Source: an uncultured Bacillaceae bacterium (GTDB lineage: Bacteria; Bacillota; Bacilli; Bacillales; Bacillaceae_L). From it: a stretch of DNA of 64,000 bases. Below the pieces are notes generated by a model that worked only from the letters and a program-made list of their open reading frames with translations, did no database searches and was not told the DNA's origin. Shown piece after piece: positions 43,007 through 52,073 of the stretch. Numbering within the stretch: position 1 is the stretch's first letter; each line of letters begins with the position of its first letter. Location: the NCBI GenBank assembly GCA_947497585.1, contig CANMHG010000003.1, positions 124,001 to 188,000 of the forward strand, in the 5' to 3' direction. The position numbers were made by a program, and so were the translations under genes.

Positions 43007-45829
43007 ATGTCGGGAGAGCAAACGAGGTATTCACGACTCGCAACGATTACGAAATTAATTAATACAAAGCTAGATTTGAAGGAAGTATTACAACATGTGG
43101 TGACAGCTATTTCTGAAGAAATTGTACAATGTGACTCCGTTGGCATTTACCTACCTCAATCTGATGGTACTTATAGAGGCTATGTAAGCAAGCCAGAAGT
43201 GATTAATGGAATGACCATTGATATGCATGTTGTGGATCCTTCCATTGACTTTTTAGCAAAAGAAGTAATTGAAACTCAAGAGGCCATCTATATCTCTGAT
43301 ACATCAAGGGATAATCGACCTGATCAAAGGGCTATTGAAGCATTTCAAATAAAATCATTACTAGGGTTACCTATTTCCTACGAGAATGAATTATATGGAC
43401 TTGTCTTCCTATTTGACTATGGCATCCCTATGAATCTAACTATCCAAGAAATTAAAACAGTAGAAGCCTATGTGAATATGGCTGCTGTTGCGATTCGAAA
43501 TGCGAATAATCTTACTCGGAAAGAGAACCTCCTTTCAGATAAACAGTTACTGCTTGATGTGACTCGTGAATTATCACTGTGCTCCACTTTACAGGAGGTA
43601 ATGGATACTTGTTTCCGCTACATTGGAAATGTCCTGAAAAATCCTAATATAGGGGCTCACTTACTTGACCCAGTAGCCAAACGAGGCTTAGAGCCAGCAA
43701 AGTTAAGTAAAGATAGTGACTGGAAGGAAGATGACTGGAAGAAGATTCACGATGAAATTAGTATTGACTATCGTGAAGATGCCTTATTCCAAGAGGTTAT
43801 TCGAACCAAAAAGGCTGTTTTGGTACCTGATGTGTCACTTGACCCAAGGCCGAATCATGAGGCGTGCAAAAATTTCGGTATTAAGGGAATTTACATGATT
43901 CCACTTGTTGCAATGGGAGAAGTTCTCGGAACCATTCCTGTAGTTAACTTAGTAGAACCAGGTCAGGTTTATTCTGAAGCCTCCATGCAGCTTGCACAAT
44001 CAATTGCTGATGCAACTGCATTAACACTTTCAAGCATGTTATATATGGAAAAACAAGAATTGATAATTGCAGAAAGAACATCAGAAATTACTAATAAAAA
44101 CGAAGAGTTAAAGAGTATTGTAAATGAATTACAGCGCTTAAGCCGTGAAAAAGAGTTAATCCTAAACTCAGCAGGAGAAGGAATCTTTGGCTTAAATCTA
44201 GATGGCAAAATCACCTTCTGTAATCCTTCAGGAGCAAAAATGCTAGGTTATCAAATGGAAGAATTGAAAGGTCTGTGTTATGACACGATTTTTTCAAGAA
44301 AGAAAATAGGCAAAAGTAGTTGTGAAGACACATTTGAAAATTACCTGCAAAAAAATCTTAAAAAGTTTGATATGGATGAGAAGTTTTACAAAAAGGACGG
44401 TACCCATATTCCGGTTGAATATGTCATCGCATCCATTAAAGAAGAAAATCAAATTGTAGGATATGTTGTTACTTTTAAAGATGTTTCATCTCGCAAAAAT
44501 ATGGAAGAAAAGATAAAGTATCATGCCTACTACGATACCTTAACAGAGTTACCAAATCGTATTCTGTTTAAAGATCGCTTAAACCAAGGGTTAACATATG
44601 CGAGTCGTAATAGTAAAAAACTAGCAGTCCTGGTACTGGACTTAGATCGTTTTAAAGTGATCAATGATACCTTAGGTCATAATGTTGGAGACCAACTGCT
44701 CCAAGAGGTAGCGCGCCGATTAACAGCATGCAGTCAAATCGGAGATACGGTATCGAGACAAGGTGGAGATGAGTTTACAATCATCCTGCCATCGATTGAC
44801 TATGATGACCAAGTGATTTCCTATGCTGAGCAGGTTCTCGATGCTTTTGTAAAACCATTTACATTGAATGAAGAAGAAGTTTTTATAAAAACAAGCATTG
44901 GTATTGCTTTGTATCCGGGTGAAGGTGCCAATACTGATGACCTTTTAAAAAATGCAGATACTGCTATGTATAAAGCGAAGGAACTCGGCGGAAACAACTT
45001 TCAATTTTACACGAACGGCATGGGAAATCGTACATTCGAAAGTGTCAAACTGGAAAATGACCTCTACCGTGCTTTAGAAAATGAGGAATTCAGTATTTAC
45101 TATCAACCACAGGTAAATACGGAAACCGGAAAAATGTTTGGTGTTGAGGCATTGTTACGTTGGAATCATCCAACAAGAGGAATCGTTTCTCCATCCGAGT
45201 TCATCCCGATGGCAGAAGAAACAGGCTTAATTGTACCGATTGGTGAATGGGTCCTTCGCCATGCAAGCAAACAAGTGAAACAATGGCAGCAACAAGGACA
45301 CAGTGAGTTAAGTCTCTCAGTAAATCTATCAGTACGACAGTTTGAACAACGTAACCTTGTTTCAATGGTGCAACATGTTTTAGAAGAAACGGGGCTTTCA
45401 CCAGAACTTCTAGAGCTAGAATTAACCGAAAACATCATTGTGAAAAATACAGAAGCGACGATGAAGACAATGGATCACCTTAAGGACTTAGGAATCAATA
45501 TTTCAATTGATGATTTTGGGACAGGTTATTCATCATTAGGGTATCTCAAAAACTTCCCTATCAAGACATTGAAAATTGATAAGTCTTTTATAGATGATGT
45601 GATGACTGATTCTAATAATGCTGCGATAACAAACACGATTATTACGTTAGGGCAAAATATGAATCTACACGTCATAGCGGAAGGCGTAGAGACAAAAGAA
45701 CAAGTTGAGTTTCTTTCATCTAAAGGCTGCCAACTCGTTCAAGGCTATTTCTTTAGTCCACCTTTAAAGGCGGAAGATTTGGTTGAGAAATATTTGAGTA
45801 AAAAAGAAGTGGCTTTTAGTAGATATTAA
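43007..45829 (+). CDS. GAF-GAF-PAS-GGDEF-EAL c-di-GMP enzyme
   Basis: 940 residues from the ATG at 43007, seven bases after GGAGGAGGT. Two GAF domains (about 10-165 and 180-345), a short coiled coil, a PAS domain (about 385-500), GGDEF (about 510-670) with RQGGDEF intact, and EAL (about 685-935) with [31 protein letters not shown] and EGVET, all residues needed for phosphodiesterase activity. No membrane segment, so it is cytoplasmic and senses small ligands or redox through GAF/PAS. With the membrane GGDEF/HD-GYP enzyme it could set the level read by the two c-di-GMP riboswitches. Confidence 0.95.
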   Translation: MSGEQTRYSRLATITKLINTKLDLKEVLQHVVTAISEEIVQCDSVGIYLPQSDGTYRGYVSKPEVINGMTIDMHVVDPSIDFLAKEVIETQEAIYISDTSRDNRPDQRAIEAFQIKSLLGLPISYENELYGLVFLFDYGIPMNLTIQEIKTVEAYVNMAAVAIRNANNLTRKENLLSDKQLLLDVTRELSLCSTLQEVMDTCFRYIGNVLKNPNIGAHLLDPVAKRGLEPAKLSKDSDWKEDDWKKIHDEISIDYREDALFQEVIRTKKAVLVPDVSLDPRPNHEACKNFGIKGIYMIPLVAMGEVLGTIPVVNLVEPGQVYSEASMQLAQSIADATALTLSSMLYMEKQELIIAERTSEITNKNEELKSIVNELQRLSREKELILNSAGEGIFGLNLDGKITFCNPSGAKMLGYQMEELKGLCYDTIFSRKKIGKSSCEDTFENYLQKNLKKFDMDEKFYKKDGTHIPVEYVIASIKEENQIVGYVVTFKDVSSRKNMEEKIKYHAYYDTLTELPNRILFKDRLNQGLTYASRNSKKLAVLVLDLDRFKVINDTLGHNVGDQLLQEVARRLTACSQIGDTVSRQGGDEFTIILPSIDYDDQVISYAEQVLDAFVKPFTLNEEEVFIKTSIGIALYPGEGANTDDLLKNADTAMYKAKELGGNNFQFYTNGMGNRTFESVKLENDLYRALENEEFSIYYQPQVNTETGKMFGVEALLRWNHPTRGIVSPSEFIPMAEETGLIVPIGEWVLRHASKQVKQWQQQGHSELSLSVNLSVRQFEQRNLVSMVQHVLEETGLSPELLELELTENIIVKNTEATMKTMDHLKDLGINISIDDFGTGYSSLGYLKNFPIKTLKIDKSFIDDVMTDSNNAAITNTIITLGQNMNLHVIAEGVETKEQVEFLSSKGCQLVQGYFFSPPLKAEDLVEKYLSKKEVAFSRY

Positions 45830-45953
45830 TTGTGTGAATCTAGATGCTAGTTTAAAAGAATTAGAGATTTATGTGCCCTTAGATTCTAAAAGTTTAGGTA
45901 GTTAGGGCATATAATCGGGTTTGCGTTCTGGGAAATTGCGGAATTCGGGAAAT

Positions 45954-46473
45954 GAGGTCACATAAACTGATTTATGAGCCCTCAAGATCCCAAAATAGCC
46001 AAAGAGAGGTCGCATAAACTGATTTATGCGCCCTCAAAATTCCAAAATAGCCAAAGAGAGGTCGCATAAACTGATTTATGCTCCCTCAAAATCTCAAAAT
46101 AGCCAAAGAGAGGTCGCATAAACTGATTTATGCGCCCTCAAAATCTCAAAATAGCCAAAGAGAGGTCACATAAACTGATTTATGCGCCCTCAAAATCTCA
46201 AAATAGCCAAAGAGAGGTCGTATAAACTGATTTATGCGCCCTCAAAATCTCAAAATAGCCAAAGAGAGGTCGCATAAACTGATTTATGCGCCCTCAAAAT
46301 CTCAAAAGAGCCAAAGAGAGGTCCCATAAACTGATTTATGAGCCCTCAAAATTACAAAATAGCCAAAGAGAGGTCGCATAAACTTATTTATGCGCCCTCA
46401 AAATTACAAAAAAGCCAACCCGAGGTCACATAAACCAATTTATGCCCCCTCAAAAGCCCAAAACAACCAAATA
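45954..46473. repeat. Tandem array of ten 52-bp hairpin units
   Basis: Units start at 45954, 46006, 46058, 46110, 46162, 46214, 46266, 46318, 46370 and 46422, an exact 52-bp period, plus a partial unit at the end. Each has GAGGTCGCATAAA-CTGA-TTTATGCGCCCTC, a 13-bp stem with one mismatch and four-base loop, then a ~22-base AT-rich linker (AAAATCTCAAAATAGCCAAA). The outer copies are more diverged. It fills most of the 690-base gap between the GGDEF/EAL and TPP enzyme genes; 45830-45953 holds no gene. Confidence 0.95.
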
Positions 46474-46520
46474 AGGATCACATAAACTCAAACTTACTAA
46501 AACTCAAAGGAGGAAAACCC

Positions 46521-48152
46521 ATGAAAGCTGTACGTGCGGTACTTGAATACTTAAAAAGTGGTGGAGTCACAAAGATTTTCGGGATACCGGCAGGCTCTGT
46601 GAACGCCTTTTTTGATGAATTATACGACATGAGAGAAATTACACCCATCATCACAAAGCATGAAGGAGCGGCCTCATACATGGCTGCTTCCTACGCAAAA
46701 TACGCAAATCAGCTAGCTGTATGTATCGGCTGCAGTGGTCCTGGAGGAACAAACCTAGTTACAGGAGCAGCAAATGCCATGCGTGAGCACTTACCTATTC
46801 TTTTCATCACAGGAGCAGTGCCCGTCAATACTGTTGGGCTCAACGCGTCACAGGAGCTAGACGCAGATCCAGTATTCCGACCAGTCACAAAATATAGCAC
46901 AACTGTAACAAAAGCTGAAGACCTATTAAACGAAGTTGTCAAAGCAACTGAAATAGCACTCTCTGGCGTCCCAGGCCCAGTACATATCGCTATGCCTATT
47001 GATGTACAGCTTACCCAAATCGCCAAAACAAACATACCTAAATTTTCAAAGCACAAACTAATTGTCCCAGATGCGTCAACAATTGCTAAAACTGCTCAAG
47101 AGTTAGTAAAGCGAAATGGGTATATCTTTGTCGGCCAAGGTGCACGCCTGGCAGTTGATCAAGTACTAGAATTAGCAGAACTATTAAACTGGCCAATCAT
47201 CACGACTCCACAGGCGAAGGGGCTCATCCCACAAAAACACCCATTGCTTGCTGGTGTATTCGGATTTGCCGGTCATGAAAAAGCATCAGAACTCATTAAT
47301 GACACCAAAAGCGACGCACTACTCATCTTAGGTTCAAGCCTAGGCGAAACAGCAACAAACAACTGGAATCCTAATCTAACAAAAGACCGCTTTACTATTC
47401 AAGTAGACATTGATAATACAGTTTTCAACCGAAAGTACGATATCGACCTTCCGATTCATGGTGACGTGAACTTAAGTCTTCTTTTCCTAAATGAAGAACT
47501 AAAATCACTGGGATTAACGAGAGAACTTCCAGCAAAAGCAGAAACAAACAAAAAAAACACAACCCAAGAATACAACACCCAAAACGTACTTCTTAAACTG
47601 CAAGAATACTTACCAACATCAACCCGTTACACCATTGATATCGGAGAGTTTATGTCCTATGTCATACACCATATGAATGTACTAGATTCCGATACATTTG
47701 ATATCAACGTACATTTCGGAGCAATGGGGAGCGGGATAGGAGCTGCAATAGGCTCGAAGCTTGCTGAACCAAATCGACCGGTTGCGTGTATTACTGGTGA
47801 CGGCTGCTTCTTCATGCATGGGATGGAGATTTTAACGGCAAAAGAATATCAACTACCGATCCTATTCATTGTCATGAACAATGCACGTCTTGGAATGGTG
47901 TATCATGGACATTCTTTACAATACAAAAGGTCACATCCAAGCTTCGAACAAGAACAAGTCAATATCGCTGCAATGGCAAACGCCATGGGAATCCCAAGCT
48001 ATCGTGTGAATTCATTAGAAGATATTAATCTAAACTCTATAAGTCAACTTACAAACCTAAACGGTCCAGCTGTCCTTGAAATCTCACTAGTAGATAATAA
48101 TGTTCCACCAATGGGGGATCGTGTTAAGTTCCTATCATCTTTTGGAAAATAG
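46521..48152 (+). CDS. Thiamine pyrophosphate enzyme, acetolactate synthase/pyruvate oxidase-like
   Basis: 543 residues. Three-domain TPP enzyme: N-terminal PYR domain with the catalytic Glu in ITKHEGAASYMA, central domain (about 185-330), C-terminal PP domain with the TPP motif ITGDGCFFMHGME...MNNARLGM. Closest in layout to IlvB-like and phenylpyruvate/indolepyruvate-type decarboxylases. No small subunit or partner gene is near, so the substrate is not clear. A GGAGG site precedes the ATG. Wobble positions are more C-rich than in most neighbours. Confidence 0.85.
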   Translation: MKAVRAVLEYLKSGGVTKIFGIPAGSVNAFFDELYDMREITPIITKHEGAASYMAASYAKYANQLAVCIGCSGPGGTNLVTGAANAMREHLPILFITGAVPVNTVGLNASQELDADPVFRPVTKYSTTVTKAEDLLNEVVKATEIALSGVPGPVHIAMPIDVQLTQIAKTNIPKFSKHKLIVPDASTIAKTAQELVKRNGYIFVGQGARLAVDQVLELAELLNWPIITTPQAKGLIPQKHPLLAGVFGFAGHEKASELINDTKSDALLILGSSLGETATNNWNPNLTKDRFTIQVDIDNTVFNRKYDIDLPIHGDVNLSLLFLNEELKSLGLTRELPAKAETNKKNTTQEYNTQNVLLKLQEYLPTSTRYTIDIGEFMSYVIHHMNVLDSDTFDINVHFGAMGSGIGAAIGSKLAEPNRPVACITGDGCFFMHGMEILTAKEYQLPILFIVMNNARLGMVYHGHSLQYKRSHPSFEQEQVNIAAMANAMGIPSYRVNSLEDINLNSISQLTNLNGPAVLEISLVDNNVPPMGDRVKFLSSFGK

Positions 48153-48156
48153 AAAA

Positions 48157-48198
48157 AGGTATCAGGCGCAAGTATATATGCGCTTGATACCTATTTTT
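48157..48198. terminator. Bidirectional terminator between convergent genes
   Basis: AGGTATCAGGCGCA / TGCGCTTGATACCT 14-bp stem (one G/T pair), T runs on both sides. Confidence 0.88.
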
Positions 48199-49360
48199 AC
48201 TTGAGCCGTAAAGCTCTTACAATCTCTGGATCCTCTCCAATCCTCTCAAGCTCTAGCAGTGGTAAATGTATATAATACCTCTCATTTGCTTGTGTGAAAT
48301 ATGAGATAGATTCAAATAAACAATCTCGATCATTTAAGGCAATTCCCTTATAAAACATATGAAAGCCTTTTTGACTTAAGGTTAAACTCTCCCAATCAGT
48401 TGATTTTAATAGATTTAAAGCATCAATTATTCTTCCAGACCTGATATGGTGAAAGACAACCTCATGTATATCTGATATCTCCTTACTATCATAGTCCAAA
48501 TAAGGCGGAATTTTCCCCCAATAATTTGCCAAAAAGTTTCTGCTTCTTTTAATAGCAAGAGATAAATTTTCGTTATTACAATATTTTTCCGAAAGAGTTA
48601 AATGATATAAAGAGCGATCATAATTTGAAAAAATATAGGAATTACCTATAAACTGATGAACTAGCCCTTTTAAACGATTTCCACCTGGTTGATCAAGTAT
48701 CTTTTCCCCATATAATCGTATATTCTCCATTTCACCCAAATGGTAGCTTACACCTGTCATAGTGAGTGCCATTCTCAGCATGAAGCTAGCTCGAATAAAC
48801 GGAGATTTTAGTTTACCAATTTGTTTTTGAATAGCTGGAGCAGCTTCTTTCATTGTTTGGACTTTTCTCAAGTCATAATAACAATACATAAGAACAATCT
48901 GACTATATACTTTCATTTCCGGGGATTTAAACTTCATTTTATTTACAATATCAGGAAATTCATCGTTTGCAATTTCCCCTCTGGCTCTTTTTAATTCAAC
49001 CTCGTGTAGTCTAGCCCAGTCCAGACTTTCTCGATGTTTACTATTACTTAATTTACCCATCATATATTCGTATAACCCATCTAATCGATTACAATCAGCG
49101 TACTCCAAACTATGTCGAGCAAGGACTTGATTAGGATCTAGGGTTCGAATGTAAGCATCCATGATTTCGAACTCCTGATCTGGAAACAGGTGCCTAACCA
49201 TTTTTAAGATACTATCAAAACAGTCGATCTCGCAATCAGGGCTTTGAAGGAATCGATATAACCTAGCCTTGTTGCGTATCGTTGTTAACTTTAAAAGCTC
49301 ATTAGCAATATGAGGGCTATTTTCGAGATTATTTTTAATAAGATTCTTTAAATCTACCAT
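48197..49360 (-). CDS. AimR-like peptide receptor (arbitrium family), chromosomal orphan
   Basis: 387 residues from the ATG at 49360, seven bases after GAGGGG; the ATG at 49378 is just before this site. N-terminal HTH-like region (about 1-60) then TPR-like repeats. Segments such as LFPDQEFEIMDAYIRTLD, ARHSLEYADCN and KSPEMKVYSQIVLMYCYYDL match my memory of AimR of phage SPbeta (ARSALEYADAN, KTPEMKVFSKLLVMYAHYDL). AimR reads a six-residue peptide from an aimP gene placed just downstream. Here the downstream side is a terminator and a convergent gene, with no room for aimP. No phage genes are near. Confidence 0.82.
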   Translation of the reverse strand: MVDLKNLIKNNLENSPHIANELLKLTTIRNKARLYRFLQSPDCEIDCFDSILKMVRHLFPDQEFEIMDAYIRTLDPNQVLARHSLEYADCNRLDGLYEYMMGKLSNSKHRESLDWARLHEVELKRARGEIANDEFPDIVNKMKFKSPEMKVYSQIVLMYCYYDLRKVQTMKEAAPAIQKQIGKLKSPFIRASFMLRMALTMTGVSYHLGEMENIRLYGEKILDQPGGNRLKGLVHQFIGNSYIFSNYDRSLYHLTLSEKYCNNENLSLAIKRSRNFLANYWGKIPPYLDYDSKEISDIHEVVFHHIRSGRIIDALNLLKSTDWESLTLSQKGFHMFYKGIALNDRDCLFESISYFTQANERYYIHLPLLELERIGEDPEIVRALRLK

Positions 49361-49457
49361 TGCTCTACCCCTCAACATTGATTTACTATCTATATACTAT
49401 CAATCAGAGGGACTTTTTTAAAGTGAATTTAATTGGTTATTAAAGGAGTGAATGCAA

Positions 49458-49703
49458 TTAACTAGTTTTTATATGAAAAGTAACAAAAGGGACTTTCCCG
49501 ACCATTATTCTTACCACATTTATTTGTAGATTCGGATAGTTATTTCTAATAAATTCCATGGCAGCACTTTTTATTTGAGCATTTTCACTAGGTATATTTC
49601 CGATTTCTAAAGAAAACTCTTCTGCAAACACTTTTTTATTAATCGTTAAAATAGCCATCAATAGTCCGTGCTTTGTTACAACTTGATGTTTTTGAAAGAG
49701 CAT
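49458..49703 (-). CDS. Small protein homologous to the N-terminal domain of the GH18 hydrolase
   Basis: 81 residues from the ATG at 49703, behind a GGTG site; upstream ATG at 49769 would run through a terminator hairpin. The pattern FAEEFSLEIG...AAMEFIRNNYPNLQINVVRIMVGK matches [10 protein letters not shown]...[22 protein letters not shown] in residues 29-70 of the protein at 8283. That protein continues into a membrane/secretion segment, whereas this one ends after VPFVTFHIKTS. Function unknown. Confidence 0.6.
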   Translation of the reverse strand: MLFQKHQVVTKHGLLMAILTINKKVFAEEFSLEIGNIPSENAQIKSAAMEFIRNNYPNLQINVVRIMVGKVPFVTFHIKTS

Positions 49704-49756
49704 AACATTCACCACGTTTTTAGTACTAACGTTCCATAAAGTGTAAGATAATATAC

Positions 49757-49786
49757 AAAAAAGCGCCAACTAGGCGCTTAAAAGTT
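49757..49786 (-). terminator. Terminator of the DUF3231 gene
   Basis: AAGCGCC / GGCGCTT stem; T run on the minus strand. Confidence 0.8.
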
Positions 49787-50300
49787 AACAATGATCTGCA
49801 GTATTTAAATGTAGTGGTGGCGGTATTAACCAGCCTTTTTCTTTGTTCATTCTTAGAATACGTAAACCAAATTGTGCTTTTTGCATATGGAACTGTCCGA
49901 ACATTGCTGCAATGTCTTCACGGATACATTTTCCCATAGCTGCACTGCAACCTAAAAGCCCAGCCGCGTTATCAGCAGCAAGTGTAGCCGCAATCTCTGG
50001 GTCTGTTACTCGTGCCCCTGGAGGGATATGGTCTACACAAGCATCAGGGCGCTCAGGTGGGGCCGGAGGAAGTGCTACTCCATTATCCTTTAAAACAGTT
50101 TCAAGTTCCTTGATCTCCGGTCTAATTCCATTTTCAATAATATCTAATATAAGTTTTTTTAAGTCGTCGTCACCAGCGTGATTGTGAAAAGTTTGATACC
50201 CTGAAACCATACTTTTTGCTGCAAGAAGGTGAGACCAAACTGTAAATACCTCACCATAATGCATTGGCTCTTCTTTTGGATTACCACTCAATATTCCCAT
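49785..50300 (-). CDS. DUF3231-family ferritin-like protein
   Basis: 171 residues from the ATG at 50300, six bases after AGGAGG. All-helical, with HYGEVFTVWSHLLAAKSMVSGYQTFHNHAGD and repeated HxxxQxxxxxxR-type segments (FHMQKAQFGLRILRM). It matches DUF3231, a family common in spore-formers and related to spore coat/ferritin-like bundles; a middle Pro-rich loop (LPPAPPERPDACVDHIPPG) is characteristic. Function not established. Confidence 0.75.
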   Translation of the reverse strand: MGILSGNPKEEPMHYGEVFTVWSHLLAAKSMVSGYQTFHNHAGDDDLKKLILDIIENGIRPEIKELETVLKDNGVALPPAPPERPDACVDHIPPGARVTDPEIAATLAADNAAGLLGCSAAMGKCIREDIAAMFGQFHMQKAQFGLRILRMNKEKGWLIPPPLHLNTADHC

Positions 50301-50534
50301 AAACAGCCTCCTAATCGTATTGTTTTTCAAAATTTCACCTTCTTTTCTTAGAAGACATAGATATTTTGGCTGTTTTCGGGGTAAAGTATGAATAATTAAA
50401 AATGGTAATTAAATATAAAAAGGTACTTCTTCCTATTCATACCTCAAAAAGTTTTGTCACAGAATAGACATAATTTAATAATTAATTGAGGTAAATATCA
50501 CACTTTTCTATATTTTCTAATTAGTATAATAGTC

Positions 50535-50556
50535 CCGTATCAGAAAAACTAATACG
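50535..50556 (+). promoter_or_regulatory. Hairpin next to the comK-like ribosome site
   Basis: CCGTAT / ATACGG stem immediately upstream of GGAGG, with a TATAAT at 50525. It could hinder ribosome access. Confidence 0.35.
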
Positions 50557-50567
50557 GTGGAGGAATA

Positions 50568-51074
50568 ATGAGAAAAGTCACATCTTACATAATCTGTAAT
50601 CAAACAATTGCACTAATTCCAATTGAAAATGGTTTTACAAAAATAGTGAAAATTAATGACGAACTATATTGCACCAAATCCACAATTGATATCATTAATG
50701 AATCATATTTTCATGGTAATGATTTTTCTGAATATAGAAAAACAGCAATTCTGGAAATACCTTCTTTCTCACAAAGGGCCCCAATACCCATTAAGCCCCA
50801 CGAAAACCTATATATTATACCATCCCATAATCCATTCAACAGGGAGTGTGTATGGATAAGTTTTCATCATATCAAGAAAGTTTATTCAATAAGATCAAAC
50901 TACACACTAATAATCTTTGGGAACTATGTGGTACTGAGGATTTACGTACCGGCAGATATAATAAAAGACCAAATTCATAAAATGACCACTCAAAGACGTT
51001 GGTCTTCTCCGACTAAAATATCACTTTGGTTAGACCCTCTTGACCGAAAAGTAAACAAAAATGAAGCCGAGTAA
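50568..51074 (+). CDS. comK: ComK-like competence transcription factor (short form)
   Basis: 168 residues. The central pattern matches ComK: IIDIINESYFHGNDFSEYR aligned to IVDRSC..FGSSYAGR, KPHENLYIIPSHNPFNRECVWISFHHI aligned to ...NQIFLFPT...CGWISHVHV, then FGNYVVLRIYVPADIIKDQIHK. ComK of B. subtilis has 192 residues; the present protein lacks about 20-25 at the C-terminus. Ribosome site GGAGG. ComK activates DNA-uptake genes from AAAA-N5-TTTT boxes; I see no convincing pair of boxes upstream. Confidence 0.8.
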   Translation: MRKVTSYIICNQTIALIPIENGFTKIVKINDELYCTKSTIDIINESYFHGNDFSEYRKTAILEIPSFSQRAPIPIKPHENLYIIPSHNPFNRECVWISFHHIKKVYSIRSNYTLIIFGNYVVLRIYVPADIIKDQIHKMTTQRRWSSPTKISLWLDPLDRKVNKNEAE

Positions 51075-51118
51075 GTAAGAAAGGTACCTAAAACCACGTA
51101 GAGTAGCAGGTACCATTT

Positions 51119-51658
51119 CTAATTACTATTTAATTCAGAAGTAGCCATTTTCAATATCTCTTTAACTTGTTCCTTCTTCTTCGCTTCATACTCTGTTTTA
51201 AACTCAACAGCCTCCGAATCAGGATATCCGTTACTCACAAGTTCTCTCGATAACTCATCGTAAATATAATAAAAGGCTTCGTCTGTTTCACTTTCCAGTG
51301 CCTTCAGTTCGTTTACGTATTTTGTCATAGATAACAAACTTACGAGATTCTGGTCGCCCAGTACGTATTCTTCATATGCCTGATCTGCGATTTTCTGCAT
51401 TTCATTGTTTGTTTTATCTTCTAACTTTTTAAACCGTTCTTCGTACGTAGACTTTATCTCAACAAGTGTTACAGAATTCTGAATAACAGGCAAAGCTTGT
51501 TTATTTAAAAATTCACCAGATACAGCTTTTGCCTCATAAGGAGACATTTCCTTATATGGAGAATGAGCTGCTGTCTTCGTATCGGAATCTAATATGATAA
51601 TCGTAGAAAATAAAATAAGCTCTAAAACAATTCCAATAAACAAGAGATTTCGTATCAT
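51119..51658 (-). CDS. Membrane-anchored extracellular protein of unknown function
   Basis: 179 residues from the ATG at 51658 after AGGAGGTG. One N-terminal membrane helix (about 3-23, NLLFIGIVLELILFSTIIIL), then a charged, mainly helical extracellular domain with coiled-coil character (YEERFKKLEDKTNNEMQKIA). No family recognised. Convergent with comK across a GGTACC inverted pair. Confidence 0.65.
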   Translation of the reverse strand: MIRNLLFIGIVLELILFSTIIILDSDTKTAAHSPYKEMSPYEAKAVSGEFLNKQALPVIQNSVTLVEIKSTYEERFKKLEDKTNNEMQKIADQAYEEYVLGDQNLVSLLSMTKYVNELKALESETDEAFYYIYDELSRELVSNGYPDSEAVEFKTEYEAKKKEQVKEILKMATSELNSN

Positions 51659-51737
51659 ATAATCACCTCCTAGAACCATTGTTGACGGCCCTAAAAGAGA
51701 TTATACAAAAGTGAAATAAAAAGATGAGTGATACCTT

Positions 51738-51960
51738 ATATTAAATTATCAAGCGTAATTTCCGTGAGGAGCACTATCAAAGACAATTTCCATCAAGTTA
51801 TCCAGCAAAATGTCTATGAGGAGCGTTATCATAGATAATTTCTATCAAGTTATCCAGCGAAATGTCCATGAGGAGCGTTATCAAAGACAATTTCACTCAA
51901 TTTAACCACCAGAATGTCTCTGAAGGGAGTAGTCGTAGACAATCTCACTCAAATCATCGA
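51738..51960. repeat. Second array with 52-bp period
   Basis: Units (ATGAGGAGCGTTATCA...) start at 51764, 51816, 51868 and 51920, exactly 52 bp apart, with a partial unit before. Sequence is unrelated to the array at 45954. It fills most of a 415-base gap; the remainder shows no gene. Confidence 0.85.
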
Positions 51961-52018
51961 GCCTTTTGTTCTTGAAGATTGATGCTACTCTACATGAACT
52001 TTAGAACTACGTAATAAA

Positions 52019-52050
52019 TAAAAAAGCCCAAATCACTAAAAGATTTGGAC
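52019..52050 (-). terminator. Terminator of the SGNH hydrolase gene
   Basis: GTCCAAATC / GATTTGGGC on the minus strand, followed by TTTTTT. Confidence 0.85.
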
Positions 52051-52073
52051 TTCGATTCTATATGCAATCTGTT

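Noticed and set aside
45954..46473. CRISPR array
   Set aside because: The period is regular but spacers are constant and the repeat is a hairpin with variable ends; no cas genes are present.
49452..49526. 24-codon plus-strand ORF with an AAAGGAG site, considered as an aimP-like peptide
   Set aside because: No signal peptide, antisense to the 49458 gene, and on the wrong strand and side of the AimR-like gene.
50400..50560. ComK boxes (AAAA-N5-TTTT pairs) upstream of the comK-like gene
   Set aside because: Only scattered A and T runs; no pair with the right spacing.
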